Assembly (NCBI GenBank): GCA_021775615.1
Contig: JAJFHL010000341.1
Coordinates: 1-45,929 of the forward strand
Direction of reading: 5' to 3'
Origin: Hyphomicrobiales bacterium
GTDB lineage: Bacteria; Pseudomonadota; Alphaproteobacteria; Rhizobiales; JAJFHB01
DNA: 45,929 bases
Shown: positions 30,982-39,073 of the stretch, piece after piece
How the letters are laid out: each line of letters begins with the position of its first letter
Position numbering within the stretch: the stretch's first letter is position 1
The notes under the pieces: generated by a model
The model's database searches: none
The model's input: the letters and a program-made list of their open reading frames with translations, nothing else
Told to the model about the DNA's origin: nothing
Made by a program: the position numbers and the translations under genes

Positions 30982-32901
30982 GTGAGCGTCGAAGACAAGA
31001 CACAATTGGATCCGATAGAGCGGCTCAATCAGCTTGAGCGCCGGGGGGCCTATTTCGAGGCGGCCGACCTGGCGTCGCGGTTGCTTGAACACTTCGACCC
31101 GGACCATCTGGCGGAGCTTGAAGCGAAGTCGAACGTCGGGTCCGGAGCGGTGCAGTCCGATGTCGCCGATGCGGCGGAAGCCGCCGTACTGCTTGAGGAG
31201 CTCTATACGGTCAGCTTTCTGCACGTGCTTGTGGTCGCCCGTAGCGGGGCGATCGAAAACGCCACCGAACTTTACAAGAAATACGGCGTCGCGAACCGCG
31301 CCAACGAAGACGCCCAGAGCCTTGGCGCCCGCCTGATCAAGGATCGGGCCTTCGAGGTGAGCGGAGATGCGCGCACCGAGTTGCTGCGCGAGGCGGCCAA
31401 TGCCTATGCCGCGGTCTATGATCGCTTCGGTGGAAGCTTCCCCGCCGTGAACGCCGCCACACTCAACCTGCTTGCGGGCGAGGAAGCAAAAGCGGGCGAA
31501 TACGCCAAGAGGACGCTCGATGCCTGCGCCAAGGAAACCCCGGACACAAGCCGTCGCAAATACTATCGCGACGCATCGATCGCCGAAGCGCTTCTTGCCA
31601 GCGGTGACGTGGAGGCGGCTGAGACGGCGTTGAAAAAAGCCGGCAGCCGCAAGGATGTCGACTTCGGCGCGCGGGCAACGACGGCCAAACAGTTGCGGCT
31701 GGTGTGTGCCGCGCGCGGCGTCGACACCGCCATCCTCAGGCATATTGCCGTGCCCGAGGTGCTTTACTATGCCGGCCACATCATCGCGCCGCCGGACTGT
31801 GAAGGCCGGTTTCGGGCCGAGCAGGAAGCACACATTCGCGGCGAGATAGAGCGCTACCTGGATGCTCACAGGCCCAGCATCGCCTATGGATCGCTGGCGG
31901 CGGGCGCCGACATCCTGTTTGCGGAGGCCTGCATCGAACGCGGCATCGAGATGCACGCCATTCTGCCATTCAATCTGGATGACTTCGTTGAGCAGTCGGT
32001 TGCGCCGTCGGGGGGAGACTGGAAGGCGCGCTTCGATCGCTGCCTTGAGCACTTCAAGAACAGTCCCGGCGGGCTGCAGCAGATGATGACCTATGCCACC
32101 GACGGCAAGTTCCTGCGCGATGAGAGCCTTTACATGTACGGCGCTCAACTGGCCATGGGGCTGGCCCTGCTGCGCGCCAGTGTGCTCGGCACGGGCATGC
32201 GAATGGTTGTCGTCTATGACGGCAAGGGTGGCACCGGTGTCGGCACCGACGGCAGTATCGCCATGTGGGAGGAGCTTGGACTGCCCTACGATGTCATCGA
32301 CTGCCCGCAAAGCACCGGCCCGCGTCAGCAGACCCGTGCGGCGCCGCCACAGGACGACCGACGGACCCGTTTCCCGCGCGCCATCATCTTCGGCGACGTC
32401 GTTGGGTTTTCAAAACTGCAAGAGGAGGACGTTCCGCGGTTCCACGACATCTTCATGGCGCGCATTTCCAGGGAGCTCAAGAGTTTCGGCGAGCGTGTGC
32501 TCTACAGAAACAGCTGGGGCGATGCGATCTATGTGGTGTTCGACAACGCGGTCGACGCGGCGCGTTTCTCGCTGTCCATTCAGAAGATCATCGACGAGAT
32601 GGACTTTGTGCCGATCGGCTATGACCGTGCCCTGAGGCTGAGGCTCGGTGCGCATTTCGGCCCGATCTATCATGGCGTGGATCAGCTCTGCGAGGTCGAA
32701 ACATACTACGGATCCCACGTCACGCGGGCGGCGCGCATCGAGCCGGTCACCCCGGCAGGCAAGGTCTATGTGACGGAATCGATGGCCGCGGCGCTTGCGC
32801 TTTCCGGCGTGGACGACATCGACGGCGACTATGTGGGCCCGGTGCCTCTGGCCAAGGACTACGGCGAGATGCGCATGTACCAGCTTCGCGAAAAGGGCTG
32901 A
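30982..32901 (+). CDS. Helical-repeat protein with C-terminal class III adenylate/guanylate cyclase domain
   Basis: 639 residues. The first 250 are helical and TPR-like (paired AEAL/AAETALKKA helices). Residues about 255-380 form a Rossmann-like segment with IAYGSLAAGADILFAEACIERG, reminiscent of SLOG/LOG nucleotide-binding domains. Residues about 460-639 form a class III cyclase domain. One metal Asp is Asp472 (IIFGDVVGFS) and the second Asp514 (NSWGDAIYVVF). The usual transition-state Asn is Thr (GSHVTRAARIE, normally VNxAAR), while its Arg is kept. Start GTG at 30982. No membrane segments, so cytoplasmic and probably sensing a soluble ligand. Whether it makes cAMP, makes another cyclic nucleotide or is inactive cannot be said. 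Confidence 0.8.
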   Translation: MSVEDKTQLDPIERLNQLERRGAYFEAADLASRLLEHFDPDHLAELEAKSNVGSGAVQSDVADAAEAAVLLEELYTVSFLHVLVVARSGAIENATELYKKYGVANRANEDAQSLGARLIKDRAFEVSGDARTELLREAANAYAAVYDRFGGSFPAVNAATLNLLAGEEAKAGEYAKRTLDACAKETPDTSRRKYYRDASIAEALLASGDVEAAETALKKAGSRKDVDFGARATTAKQLRLVCAARGVDTAILRHIAVPEVLYYAGHIIAPPDCEGRFRAEQEAHIRGEIERYLDAHRPSIAYGSLAAGADILFAEACIERGIEMHAILPFNLDDFVEQSVAPSGGDWKARFDRCLEHFKNSPGGLQQMMTYATDGKFLRDESLYMYGAQLAMGLALLRASVLGTGMRMVVVYDGKGGTGVGTDGSIAMWEELGLPYDVIDCPQSTGPRQQTRAAPPQDDRRTRFPRAIIFGDVVGFSKLQEEDVPRFHDIFMARISRELKSFGERVLYRNSWGDAIYVVFDNAVDAARFSLSIQKIIDEMDFVPIGYDRALRLRLGAHFGPIYHGVDQLCEVETYYGSHVTRAARIEPVTPAGKVYVTESMAAALALSGVDDIDGDYVGPVPLAKDYGEMRMYQLREKG

Positions 32902-32908
32902 ACCCGAT

Positions 32909-33670
32909 TCACTTCTCTGAGAACTGATCGATCCGGAGCTTTGTTTCCGGATCCATGAAGCCGCGCACTGTGGCGTCGGTTTCAAGGGCCATTGCGGCTT
33001 CGATGTCGGTGGTTGCGGTGCGGGTGAGGGCCCGTTTCATGTCCTTCACCGCACCGGCCGGCAGGGCCGCGATTTTTGCCGCAACGGCGCGGGCTTCCGT
33101 CATCAGCACATCGTCGTCGACCACCCGCCAGGCGACGCCCATTTCGTGCAGTTCGCCGGCCGTGTGCTTTTCTCCGAGGAACAACAGTTCGCGCGCGGCA
33201 GTGAGGCCGGCCAGCGCAGGGAGCAGGGCGGTGACGCCGCCGGTCACGAACATGCCCCAGTAAAGTTCCGGAAAGAACGCCCGTGCGCTTTTTGCCCAGA
33301 TCGGGAAGTCGCAGTTGATCGCCCATTCAAAGCCGCCGCCCACGGCCCAGCCGTTGATGGCGCCGACGACCACCTTGTCACCGAGTGAGATGGCCTGGGT
33401 CACGCGCTGGATGGCCTCGACCGCGGCGCGTGCGGCGGCCTCGTCGGTGTAAGCCTCATGTGCGTTGAGGTCATCGCCCGAGCAAAAGCCCTTGCCGGCT
33501 CCTGTGAAGATGATCACACGGGTTGCGTCGTCAGCGTTTGCTTCCTCGAAGGCCCGCGCGGTTTCATGGACCAGGGTTTCATTCATCGCGTTGAGCACAT
33601 CGGGGCGATTGAGCGTGATGGTGCGCACGCCATCGTCGTCACGTGCACTCATAATTGTTTGATACGCCAT
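32909..33670 (-). CDS. Enoyl-CoA hydratase/isomerase (crotonase) family protein
   Basis: 253-residue crotonase-fold enzyme acting on an acyl-CoA. The oxyanion-hole elements are FCSGDDLNAHE and INGWAVGGGFEWA. A catalytic-type Glu is in FFPELYWGMFVTGG, aligning with the second Glu of hydratases; the first Glu position is less clear. Length is normal. The ATG at 33670 lies 8 bp after the CoA-ligase gene on the same strand, so the two are one operon in which the ligase makes the CoA ester and this enzyme acts on it or a derivative. It converges with the cyclase gene only 7 bp away. Confidence 0.88.
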   Translation of the reverse strand: MAYQTIMSARDDDGVRTITLNRPDVLNAMNETLVHETARAFEEANADDATRVIIFTGAGKGFCSGDDLNAHEAYTDEAAARAAVEAIQRVTQAISLGDKVVVGAINGWAVGGGFEWAINCDFPIWAKSARAFFPELYWGMFVTGGVTALLPALAGLTAARELLFLGEKHTAGELHEMGVAWRVVDDDVLMTEARAVAAKIAALPAGAVKDMKRALTRTATTDIEAAMALETDATVRGFMDPETKLRIDQFSEK

Positions 33671-33678
33671 GCCCTTGT

Positions 33679-34989
33679 CTACCTTCTGAACACCCGGCGG
33701 GTTTTGCCCTCGGTGCGCGGCAATGCATGTGCCGGCAGCACGGTGATCCGCACCGTCGCTCCCAGTTCCCGTTTCAGTGCGGCCTCGATGACCTGGGCGA
33801 AACCCTGCGGATGCGCCGCCCCTTCGGCGAGTTCAGCTTCGACAGGGAGATAATCGTAGGGCGGCGGACCGTCCAGCACGATGCGGTACTCGCCCGAGAG
33901 TTCGCGAAACTGGTTGATCACGCCTGCGATCATGGTCGGGAAGAGATTGAGGCCACGCACGACAACCATGTCATCGGACCTGCCGACCACGCGGAAGCGC
34001 GGTGCGGTTCGCCCACAGCGCGCGGTGCCGGTTGCGGTCACCGTGATGATGTCGCCGGTACGAAAGCGCAACAATGGCTGTGCTTCCTTGAGAAGATGGG
34101 TCAGGACAAGCTCGCCGCGTTCGCCTTCGCTCCAGGGCAGCCTCTGGCCGGTATAGGGGTCGATGAGTTCGGGAAACAGCACATCGAGCGCCATGAAATG
34201 CAGGTCGTTTGTATATTCGGTCTGTGCGGCGAAATTGCACAGGACATCGGAAACGCCATAGTTGGCGTTGCGCGCGGCAAACCCCCAGGCGTCTTCCAGC
34301 CGCTTGCGGAACGCGGGATCGTCCAGGCCCGGTTCGCCGCCGAAAAGCCCAAGCGTCAGCCCGAGATCCCGGGGTGCCATGTCGGGATAGTGCTGGCGCA
34401 ATGCCGCCTCGATGACGGCGGGGTAGGAGGGGGTGCAGGAAATCGCGGTGACACCCAGCTCTATGATCGTACGGATCAGATTCTGCGTTCCGCCGACCCC
34501 ATAGGGCACCACGGTGGCGCCGGTGGCCTCCAGCGAAGCGTGGTCGGTATAGCCTCCCATCCAGAGCTGATAGTTCAGGCAGTGGATCACGCAGTGGCCG
34601 GAGCCGAGTCCGGCGGCGGACTGCGCGCGGGCCGCGACTCTGGCCGTCATTTCCGCGTCGGTGGAGGTGAGGGCCAGGTTCATGGCCACGCCGGTGGTGC
34701 CCGAAGTGCGGTGAATGCGTGCGATCTTGTCCGGCCGGGTCGCCAGGTAGTGGCCAAAGGGCGGATGGTCGAACTGCTCGCGGCGCAGCATCTCCTTGTC
34801 GGTGAAGGGCAGGTCGGCCAATTCGTCGAGTTCGCCGGTGAGCCGAACCTGGCCCAGGCGCTTACGGTAATAGGCTGAAGCCGACATGATGTAGGCGGCC
34901 TGACGCCGCCAGCGCTGCTGCTGCAGGCGTCCGATTTCGGCATGCGGCATGAACTCCGCACCTGGAATGGCGCCGCGATCAGACGTCAC
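33679..34989 (-). CDS. Phenylacetate-CoA ligase (PaaK)-like AMP-forming acyl-CoA ligase
   Basis: 436-residue adenylate-forming ligase of the PaaK branch, activating a carboxylic acid, usually aromatic, with ATP and CoA. The AMP-binding P-loop is HRTSGTTGVA, and FGGEPG and YGVSDVLCNFA occupy the expected adenine-binding region. RFRTGDI holds the ribose Asp, and the C-terminal hinge is VVGRSDDMVVVRGLNLFP. Start GTG at 34989 with a strong GAGGGAGG ribosome binding site. Some 15 residues of polar leader precede the conserved region. Operon with the crotonase gene. The specific acid is unknown; the rest of a phenylacetate pathway is absent. Confidence 0.88.
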   Translation of the reverse strand: MTSDRGAIPGAEFMPHAEIGRLQQQRWRRQAAYIMSASAYYRKRLGQVRLTGELDELADLPFTDKEMLRREQFDHPPFGHYLATRPDKIARIHRTSGTTGVAMNLALTSTDAEMTARVAARAQSAAGLGSGHCVIHCLNYQLWMGGYTDHASLEATGATVVPYGVGGTQNLIRTIIELGVTAISCTPSYPAVIEAALRQHYPDMAPRDLGLTLGLFGGEPGLDDPAFRKRLEDAWGFAARNANYGVSDVLCNFAAQTEYTNDLHFMALDVLFPELIDPYTGQRLPWSEGERGELVLTHLLKEAQPLLRFRTGDIITVTATGTARCGRTAPRFRVVGRSDDMVVVRGLNLFPTMIAGVINQFRELSGEYRIVLDGPPPYDYLPVEAELAEGAAHPQGFAQVIEAALKRELGATVRITVLPAHALPRTEGKTRRVFRR

Positions 34990-35158
34990 TTCGGCCTCCC
35001 TCGTTCACGGTCAGATTGGAGCAGCCTCGACGGTAAGGCGCAAGGCGTTTGTGATCGGCGGGCGGGACGTCGGGAGATTTGGGGTTATAATCTCGATCCG
35101 TGCGCGGTATAGCAGCGATAGAGCGGCTTTCCGCATTACAACCCGGAGGACGACCCCA

Positions 35159-35422
35159 ATGGAGAAACTGAAAGAAATTGCGGAAGCCGCAACGAATGAG
35201 ATCGATGGCCTGCTCAAGAGCAAACTGACGGACGAGCAGTGGAATCGCGTGGAGCAGATTGTTGAGGAGACCGTGATCAAGGCGCTTCTCGAGGGACAGC
35301 ACCGCGCCGTCGATGCAGCGCTAAACGTGCCGGAGGCCGACCGGGACATGGCTCACAAGATCGCAACTGCGATCCGGCAGAAGAACGACGCTCTTATCGT
35401 AAACCTTTCGAGCATGCGATAG
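35159..35422 (+). CDS. Small helical protein of unknown function
   Basis: 87 residues (MEKLKEIAEAATNEIDGLLK...), Glu/Lys/Ala rich, no Cys, no signal, predicted almost wholly helical with heptad-like spacing. I recognise no named family. The ATG at 35159 has a clean GGAGGA ribosome binding site at 35145, and a TATAAT (35086-35091) lies about 70 nt upstream, so it is likely a real monocistronic gene. It ends at a bidirectional hairpin shared with the small membrane peptide gene. Confidence 0.65.
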   Translation: MEKLKEIAEAATNEIDGLLKSKLTDEQWNRVEQIVEETVIKALLEGQHRAVDAALNVPEADRDMAHKIATAIRQKNDALIVNLSSMR

Positions 35423-35432
35423 GGCGGCCATT

Positions 35433-35460
35433 GAGGCCTGCGGTACGGGGTACCGGCCTC
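35433..35460. terminator. Bidirectional terminator-like hairpin
   Basis: GAGGCC (35433-35438) pairs with GGCCTC (35455-35460), and inside it GGTAC (35442-35446) pairs with GTACC (35450-35454). The hairpin lies between convergent small genes and touches the stop of the minus-strand one. No long U-tract. Confidence 0.5.
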
Positions 35461-35590
35461 AGCCGGCAAGCACAAACGCCAACAGTGTCACCGCAAGAAT
35501 TGCCCAGGCGGCGACAACATCCCATTTCGAAATTGATCGGTCTTGATCGTCGCGCTCGGTTTTGTTCCGAAGTCCGCTCGTCGTGGTCAT
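35459..35590 (-). CDS. Putative 43-residue membrane peptide
   Basis: Short frame starting MTTTSGLRNKTERDDQD with one C-terminal hydrophobic helix (VVAAWAILAVTLLAFVLAG), so a tail-anchored or single-pass peptide. The ATG at 35590 has GAAGGGACC upstream, and a CRP/FNR-like palindrome lies 55-70 bp before the start. Those two signals are the reason to call it; a longer in-frame start at 35659 is less likely. No family recognised. Confidence 0.45.
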   Translation of the reverse strand: MTTTSGLRNKTERDDQDRSISKWDVVAAWAILAVTLLAFVLAG

Positions 35591-35644
35591 CGTCTTGGTC
35601 CCTTCGTCTATAAAAGAGACATGGCGACCGGCGGCCAACCAAGA

Positions 35645-35660
35645 CGTGATCTGGGTCACA
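35645..35660 (-). promoter_or_regulatory. CRP/FNR-family-like operator
   Basis: CGTGATCTGGGTCACA has GTGA-N6-TCAC arms and closely follows the classical CRP pattern TGTGA-N6-TCACA. It sits upstream of the 43-residue membrane peptide gene. The 348-bp gene-free stretch 35591-35938 otherwise holds the two palindromes at 35822 and 35856 and nothing else I can name. Confidence 0.45.
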
Positions 35661-35821
35661 TTTTTATCGGCCAGCCGATCTGAGCGGGTGTTTTGCCGTC
35701 ACGTTTTCGTGATGTGAAGGAGCTTCCGCAGAATGCGGCCGTCGCCGATCCACGGTTTCCAAGCCCGACACTTGCATCACCGCGAGGCGGGTGCGCATTT
35801 GCAGTCCTGCAGGATTTCTCT

Positions 35822-35843
35822 AACTGTATATAGTATAACAGTT
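35822..35843. promoter_or_regulatory. AT-rich imperfect palindrome upstream of the MerR gene
   Basis: AACTGT at 35822-35827 mirrors ACAGTT at 35838-35843 around an AT-rich centre containing TATAGT-like -10 sequence. It may be part of the promoter of the MerR operon or a second operator. Confidence 0.35.
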
Positions 35844-35855
35844 TCTTTCCGTCTA

Positions 35856-35871
35856 TTGACGTGAACGTAAA
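35856..35871 (+). promoter_or_regulatory. LiuR-like MerR-family operator
   Basis: TTGACGTGAACGTAAA is a near palindrome (arms TTnACGT/ACGTnAA) about 68 bp before the MerR start. It resembles the TTTACGT-type sites reported for LiuR, the MerR regulator of branched-chain amino acid degradation. The operon it precedes encodes a MerR protein and isovaleryl-CoA dehydrogenase, which supports the match. Confidence 0.5.
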
Positions 35872-35938
35872 AGTAATTTACATCGCTGATATCGATCTTT
35901 GTGTCCGTAGCTGACAGTTTCCCGCTCGGGCTGTGTAA

Positions 35939-36391
35939 ATGAGACCACAACGCATGGCAGATGCCGCCCTTGATGATGAAACCGATGCCCGTTCCGGAGT
36001 GCGTGAGCGTCTGTATTCGATAACCGAGCTCACCCGCGAGTTCGACATCACAACGCGTACCCTGCGCTTTTATGAGGCGGAGGGCATGCTCAGCCCGCTG
36101 CGCCGCGGCCGCCAGCGTCTGTTCAGTCTTCGCGACCGAACCCGCCTGAAGCTTATCTTGCGGGGCAAGCGCCTTGGCCTCAGCCTGGCGGACATCCGCG
36201 ATATCATCGACATGTATGACGCGGAGCCCGGTGAGCAGGGACAGCTCGCGTACCTGGTCGAACGCATCGCCGGCCGCCGCTCCGAGCTTGAGCAGAAGCA
36301 GAAAGACATAGAGCTGACCCTGGCGGAGCTCGAACAGGTAGAGACCAGATGTCTGCAGCGCCTGGCGCAACTGAAAGGGAGTGGACAGTGA
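35939..36391 (+). CDS. MerR-family regulator (LiuR-like)
   Basis: 150-residue MerR regulator. The winged helix is RLYSITELTREFDITTRTLRFYEAEGML followed by RRGRQRLFSLRDRTRLKLILRGKRLGLSL. A coiled-coil dimerisation helix follows (ERIAGRRSELEQKQKDIELTLAELEQV). No Cys cluster for metal sensing beyond one near the C-terminus, so it is probably an acyl-CoA-responsive type. Start at the first ATG, 35939; the ATG at 35954 is equally possible since neither has a strong ribosome binding site. Its stop overlaps the thioesterase start as GTGA. Likely controls the downstream thioesterase and isovaleryl-CoA dehydrogenase genes. Confidence 0.85.
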   Translation: MRPQRMADAALDDETDARSGVRERLYSITELTREFDITTRTLRFYEAEGMLSPLRRGRQRLFSLRDRTRLKLILRGKRLGLSLADIRDIIDMYDAEPGEQGQLAYLVERIAGRRSELEQKQKDIELTLAELEQVETRCLQRLAQLKGSGQ

Positions 36392-36855
36392 CCTTCAAAC
36401 CTGCCGATCCGGATTTCGAAGCGCGGGTGCGTGACAGCTTTTCCCGCCAGTCCTTTATGACGACTATCGGCGCGGAATTGGTGCATGTGGGACCGGGGGA
36501 GGCGGTCGTCCGCGTCCCTTACCGCGAAGACCTTTGCCAGCAGCATGGCCTGTTTCACGGCGGCCTGATCGGCACCATTGCCGATAATGCGGCAGGGTAT
36601 GCGTCATATTCCCTGATGCCGCCCCGGAATTCGGTTCTGACGGTGGAATACAAGCTCAACCTCATGTCGCCGGCGCTTGGCGAGGCGTTGATTTCCCGTG
36701 CCCTTGTCGCCCGCGCGGGCCGCCGCATCACGGTTTGCCACGCGGACGTTTACGCCGTCAGCGATGGGGTTGAAAAGCTCTGCGCCACGGCGCTTGGAAC
36801 CTTCATGACGCTCGAAAACACATCCGATCATTCTCTTGGCAGCCGGGCCGCCTGA
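36388..36855 (+). CDS. PaaI/YigI-like hotdog thioesterase
   Basis: 155-residue hotdog-fold acyl-CoA thioesterase. The hallmark helix start HGGLIGTIADNAAGYAS contains the catalytic Asp of the PaaI-type group. EYKLNLMSPA and AGRRITVCHADVYAV are the core strands. Starts with GTG at 36388, overlapping the MerR stop by 4 bp. It may release acyl groups to free CoA during branched-chain acyl-CoA breakdown, fitting the next gene (isovaleryl-CoA dehydrogenase, 55 bp on). Confidence 0.87.
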   Translation: MTFKPADPDFEARVRDSFSRQSFMTTIGAELVHVGPGEAVVRVPYREDLCQQHGLFHGGLIGTIADNAAGYASYSLMPPRNSVLTVEYKLNLMSPALGEALISRALVARAGRRITVCHADVYAVSDGVEKLCATALGTFMTLENTSDHSLGSRAA

Positions 36856-36910
36856 TCTGTTAGACTTTTCTCAAATCTCCCAAAGAACACCGCAAGGGTG
36901 AGGCCTTCTC

Positions 36911-38083
36911 ATGATCCCCAACGATTACCCCAGTCTGAATTTCAATCTCGGCGAAACCGCCGACATGATGCGCGATATGGTCCGCTCCTTTACCTCCGAC
37001 CACATCGCCCCGATTGCAGACGAGGTCGACAAGTCAAACGAGTTTCCGCGCCAGCTCTGGCCCAAGCTCGGCGAAATTGGGCTACACGGCGTCACCGTGG
37101 AAGAGGAATATGGCGGCGCCGGAATGGGGTACCTCGAGCATGTCATCGCGATGGAGGAAATCAGCCGCGGCTCCGCCTCCATCGGCCTCTCCTACGGCGC
37201 CCATTCAAACCTCTGCATCAACCAGATCCGCCGCAACGGGACGCACGAGCAGAAGACGAAGTATTTGCCCAAACTGATCTCCGGAGACCATCTCGGGGCG
37301 CTGGCGATGTCAGAACCGGGTGCCGGGTCCGACGTTGTCAGCATGAAACTGAAGGCACAGAAGAAGGGCGACCGCTACGTTCTCAACGGCAACAAGTTCT
37401 GGATCACCAACGGGCCACAGGCCGACGTGCTCGTCGTCTACGCCAAGACCGATCCGGATGCGGGCTCGCGGGGCATTACCGCCTTTCTGATCGAGAAGGA
37501 CTTCAAGGGCTTCTCGACGGCGCAGAAGCTCGACAAGCTTGGCATGCGTGGGTCGGATACCGGTGAACTGGTGTTCCAGGACTGTGAAGTGCCGGAAGAA
37601 AACGTGCTCGGTGAGGTCGGCAAGGGCGTCAATGTCCTGATGTCGGGCCTCGACTATGAGCGTGCCGTTCTGGCCGGCGGACCCACCGGGGTGATGCAGG
37701 CCTGCATGGACGTGGTGGTGCCTTACGTGCATGACCGCGAGCAGTTCGGCCAGCCGATCGGAACGTTTCAGTTGATGCAGGGCAAGCTGGCCGACATGTA
37801 CACGACCATGAACGCCACCAAGGCCTATGTCTACGCGGTGGCGCAGGCCTGCGACCGCGGCGAGACAACCCGCAAGGATGCGGCCGGTGCCATCCTGTAT
37901 GCCGCCGAGAAGACGACCTGGATGGCATTGGAAGCGGTGCAGGCCCTGGGCGGCATGGGTTATCTCAACGACAGCCCGACAGGGCGGCTTCTGCGCGACG
38001 CCAAGCTTTACGAGATCGGCGCCGGCACCAGCGAGATCCGCCGGATGCTGATTGGCCGGGAGCTGTTTGAAGAAAGTGCCTGA
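36911..38083 (+). CDS. ivd: Isovaleryl-CoA dehydrogenase
   Basis: 390-residue FAD-dependent acyl-CoA dehydrogenase of the leucine degradation pathway, oxidising isovaleryl-CoA to 3-methylcrotonyl-CoA. The [19 protein letters not shown] block is specific to this subgroup. The acyl-CoA dehydrogenase signatures are [11 protein letters not shown] and [20 protein letters not shown]. The catalytic Glu is in the helix-G position seen in isovaleryl enzymes ([14 protein letters not shown]). The C-terminus [18 protein letters not shown] is normal. The ATG at 36911 follows GGTGAGGCC. It lies behind the LiuR-like regulator. Methylcrotonyl-CoA carboxylase genes, usual neighbours, are not here. Confidence 0.93.
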   Translation: MIPNDYPSLNFNLGETADMMRDMVRSFTSDHIAPIADEVDKSNEFPRQLWPKLGEIGLHGVTVEEEYGGAGMGYLEHVIAMEEISRGSASIGLSYGAHSNLCINQIRRNGTHEQKTKYLPKLISGDHLGALAMSEPGAGSDVVSMKLKAQKKGDRYVLNGNKFWITNGPQADVLVVYAKTDPDAGSRGITAFLIEKDFKGFSTAQKLDKLGMRGSDTGELVFQDCEVPEENVLGEVGKGVNVLMSGLDYERAVLAGGPTGVMQACMDVVVPYVHDREQFGQPIGTFQLMQGKLADMYTTMNATKAYVYAVAQACDRGETTRKDAAGAILYAAEKTTWMALEAVQALGGMGYLNDSPTGRLLRDAKLYEIGAGTSEIRRMLIGRELFEESA

Positions 38084-38882
38084 GGCCGCACCGGCGATAC
38101 CGGACGCGATTCGTCGTCACGTCGAAGCACGCCTGAAGGATGTCGAGGCGCATGACGGCGTCGAGGTGCTCTTTGCAATCGAGTCCGGCAGCCGGGCGTG
38201 GGGCTTTGCCTCGCCCGACAGCGACTATGATGTGCGGTTCGTCTACCGGCATCCGCATGACTGGTACCTCTCCCTGCACGAGGCCCGCGACGTCATTGAA
38301 CGGGACATCGACGAGCGCGAGATCGATCTCGCCGGATGGGATCTGCGCAAGGCGTTACGGCTGCTTTTGAAGTGGAACCCGGCGCTGCATGAATGGCTGG
38401 TTTCGCCGATCACTTATGGTGTGGTTGGGGCTTGCCGCGAGGAGATGCTGGCGCTCTACGAGGCGCATGCGGACCTGCGGGCCGTCGGGTACCACTATCT
38501 GAGCATCGCCAAAACCCAGTGGAACCGGATGAGTACCGGCGCGGACGTGCCCCTGAAGAAGTACTTCTACGCCATCCGCCCGCTCATGGCGCTGCATTGG
38601 CTGAGTGCACGTTCGACCGTTCCGCCAATGAATTTCGCCGCGCTTCTCGAGGCGGAACCGTGGCCCAGGGACATGGATTGCGCCGTAGCTGAACTGATCG
38701 CGCTGAAACGCGAGACGCCTGAACTGGGATCCGGTCCCCGTGTTGGGGTGATTGATCGCTGGATTGAAAGCCGGCTCGAGGTCGCCGATCCGGCAAAGCT
38801 GGCCAATTGCGGAAACGTGCAGGCGGCCCGGTCCGCCGCCAACGAACTTTTTCTCACTATTTTGCGGGAAAATCGCCCCTGA
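38076..38882 (+). CDS. Nucleotidyltransferase superfamily protein (COG3541/RlaP-like)
   Basis: 268-residue protein with an N-terminal polymerase-beta-type nucleotidyltransferase core. [20 protein letters not shown] contains GSxAWG and the catalytic SDYD pair, and a third acid is probably in [16 protein letters not shown]. The C-terminal helical part contains [11 protein letters not shown] and [16 protein letters not shown], typical of COG3541. The exact start is uncertain: GTG at 38076 (chosen, 8-bp overlap with ivd), TTG at 38067 or 38052. RlaP-type proteins are linked to RNA repair or modification, but the substrate is unknown; its placement after ivd seems coincidental. Confidence 0.82.
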   Translation: MPEAAPAIPDAIRRHVEARLKDVEAHDGVEVLFAIESGSRAWGFASPDSDYDVRFVYRHPHDWYLSLHEARDVIERDIDEREIDLAGWDLRKALRLLLKWNPALHEWLVSPITYGVVGACREEMLALYEAHADLRAVGYHYLSIAKTQWNRMSTGADVPLKKYFYAIRPLMALHWLSARSTVPPMNFAALLEAEPWPRDMDCAVAELIALKRETPELGSGPRVGVIDRWIESRLEVADPAKLANCGNVQAARSAANELFLTILRENRP

Positions 38883-38883
38883 T

Positions 38884-38912
38884 CCCCTGTCGAGTGATCT
38901 GTGTCACAGGGG
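38884..38912. terminator. Hairpin between convergent genes
   Basis: CCCCTGT (38884-38890) pairs with ACAGGGG (38906-38912), and within it GTGA pairs with TCAC. It follows the nucleotidyltransferase stop by 1 bp and lies in a convergent gap, so it is read as a terminator, although the U-tract is weak. It incidentally contains a CRP-like GTGA-N6-TCACA pattern. Confidence 0.5.
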
Positions 38913-39073
38913 TCGTTCCACTTTGTATCTATCTCTTGTCCATGACAGGACGAAACTCCTGTTGTTCCCGGTCCGAGAGTATATGGTGCGGAATTAGTGT
39001 GTAACCGTTCCCCTCTCCAGCTCCGTGCTGTTGCTCTCGGACTTCCGGAACACCGCCTGCTTTGAACATGCGC

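Noticed and set aside
38894-38908. Second CRP-like box
   Set aside because: It lies inside a terminator-like hairpin between convergent genes with no promoter to control.
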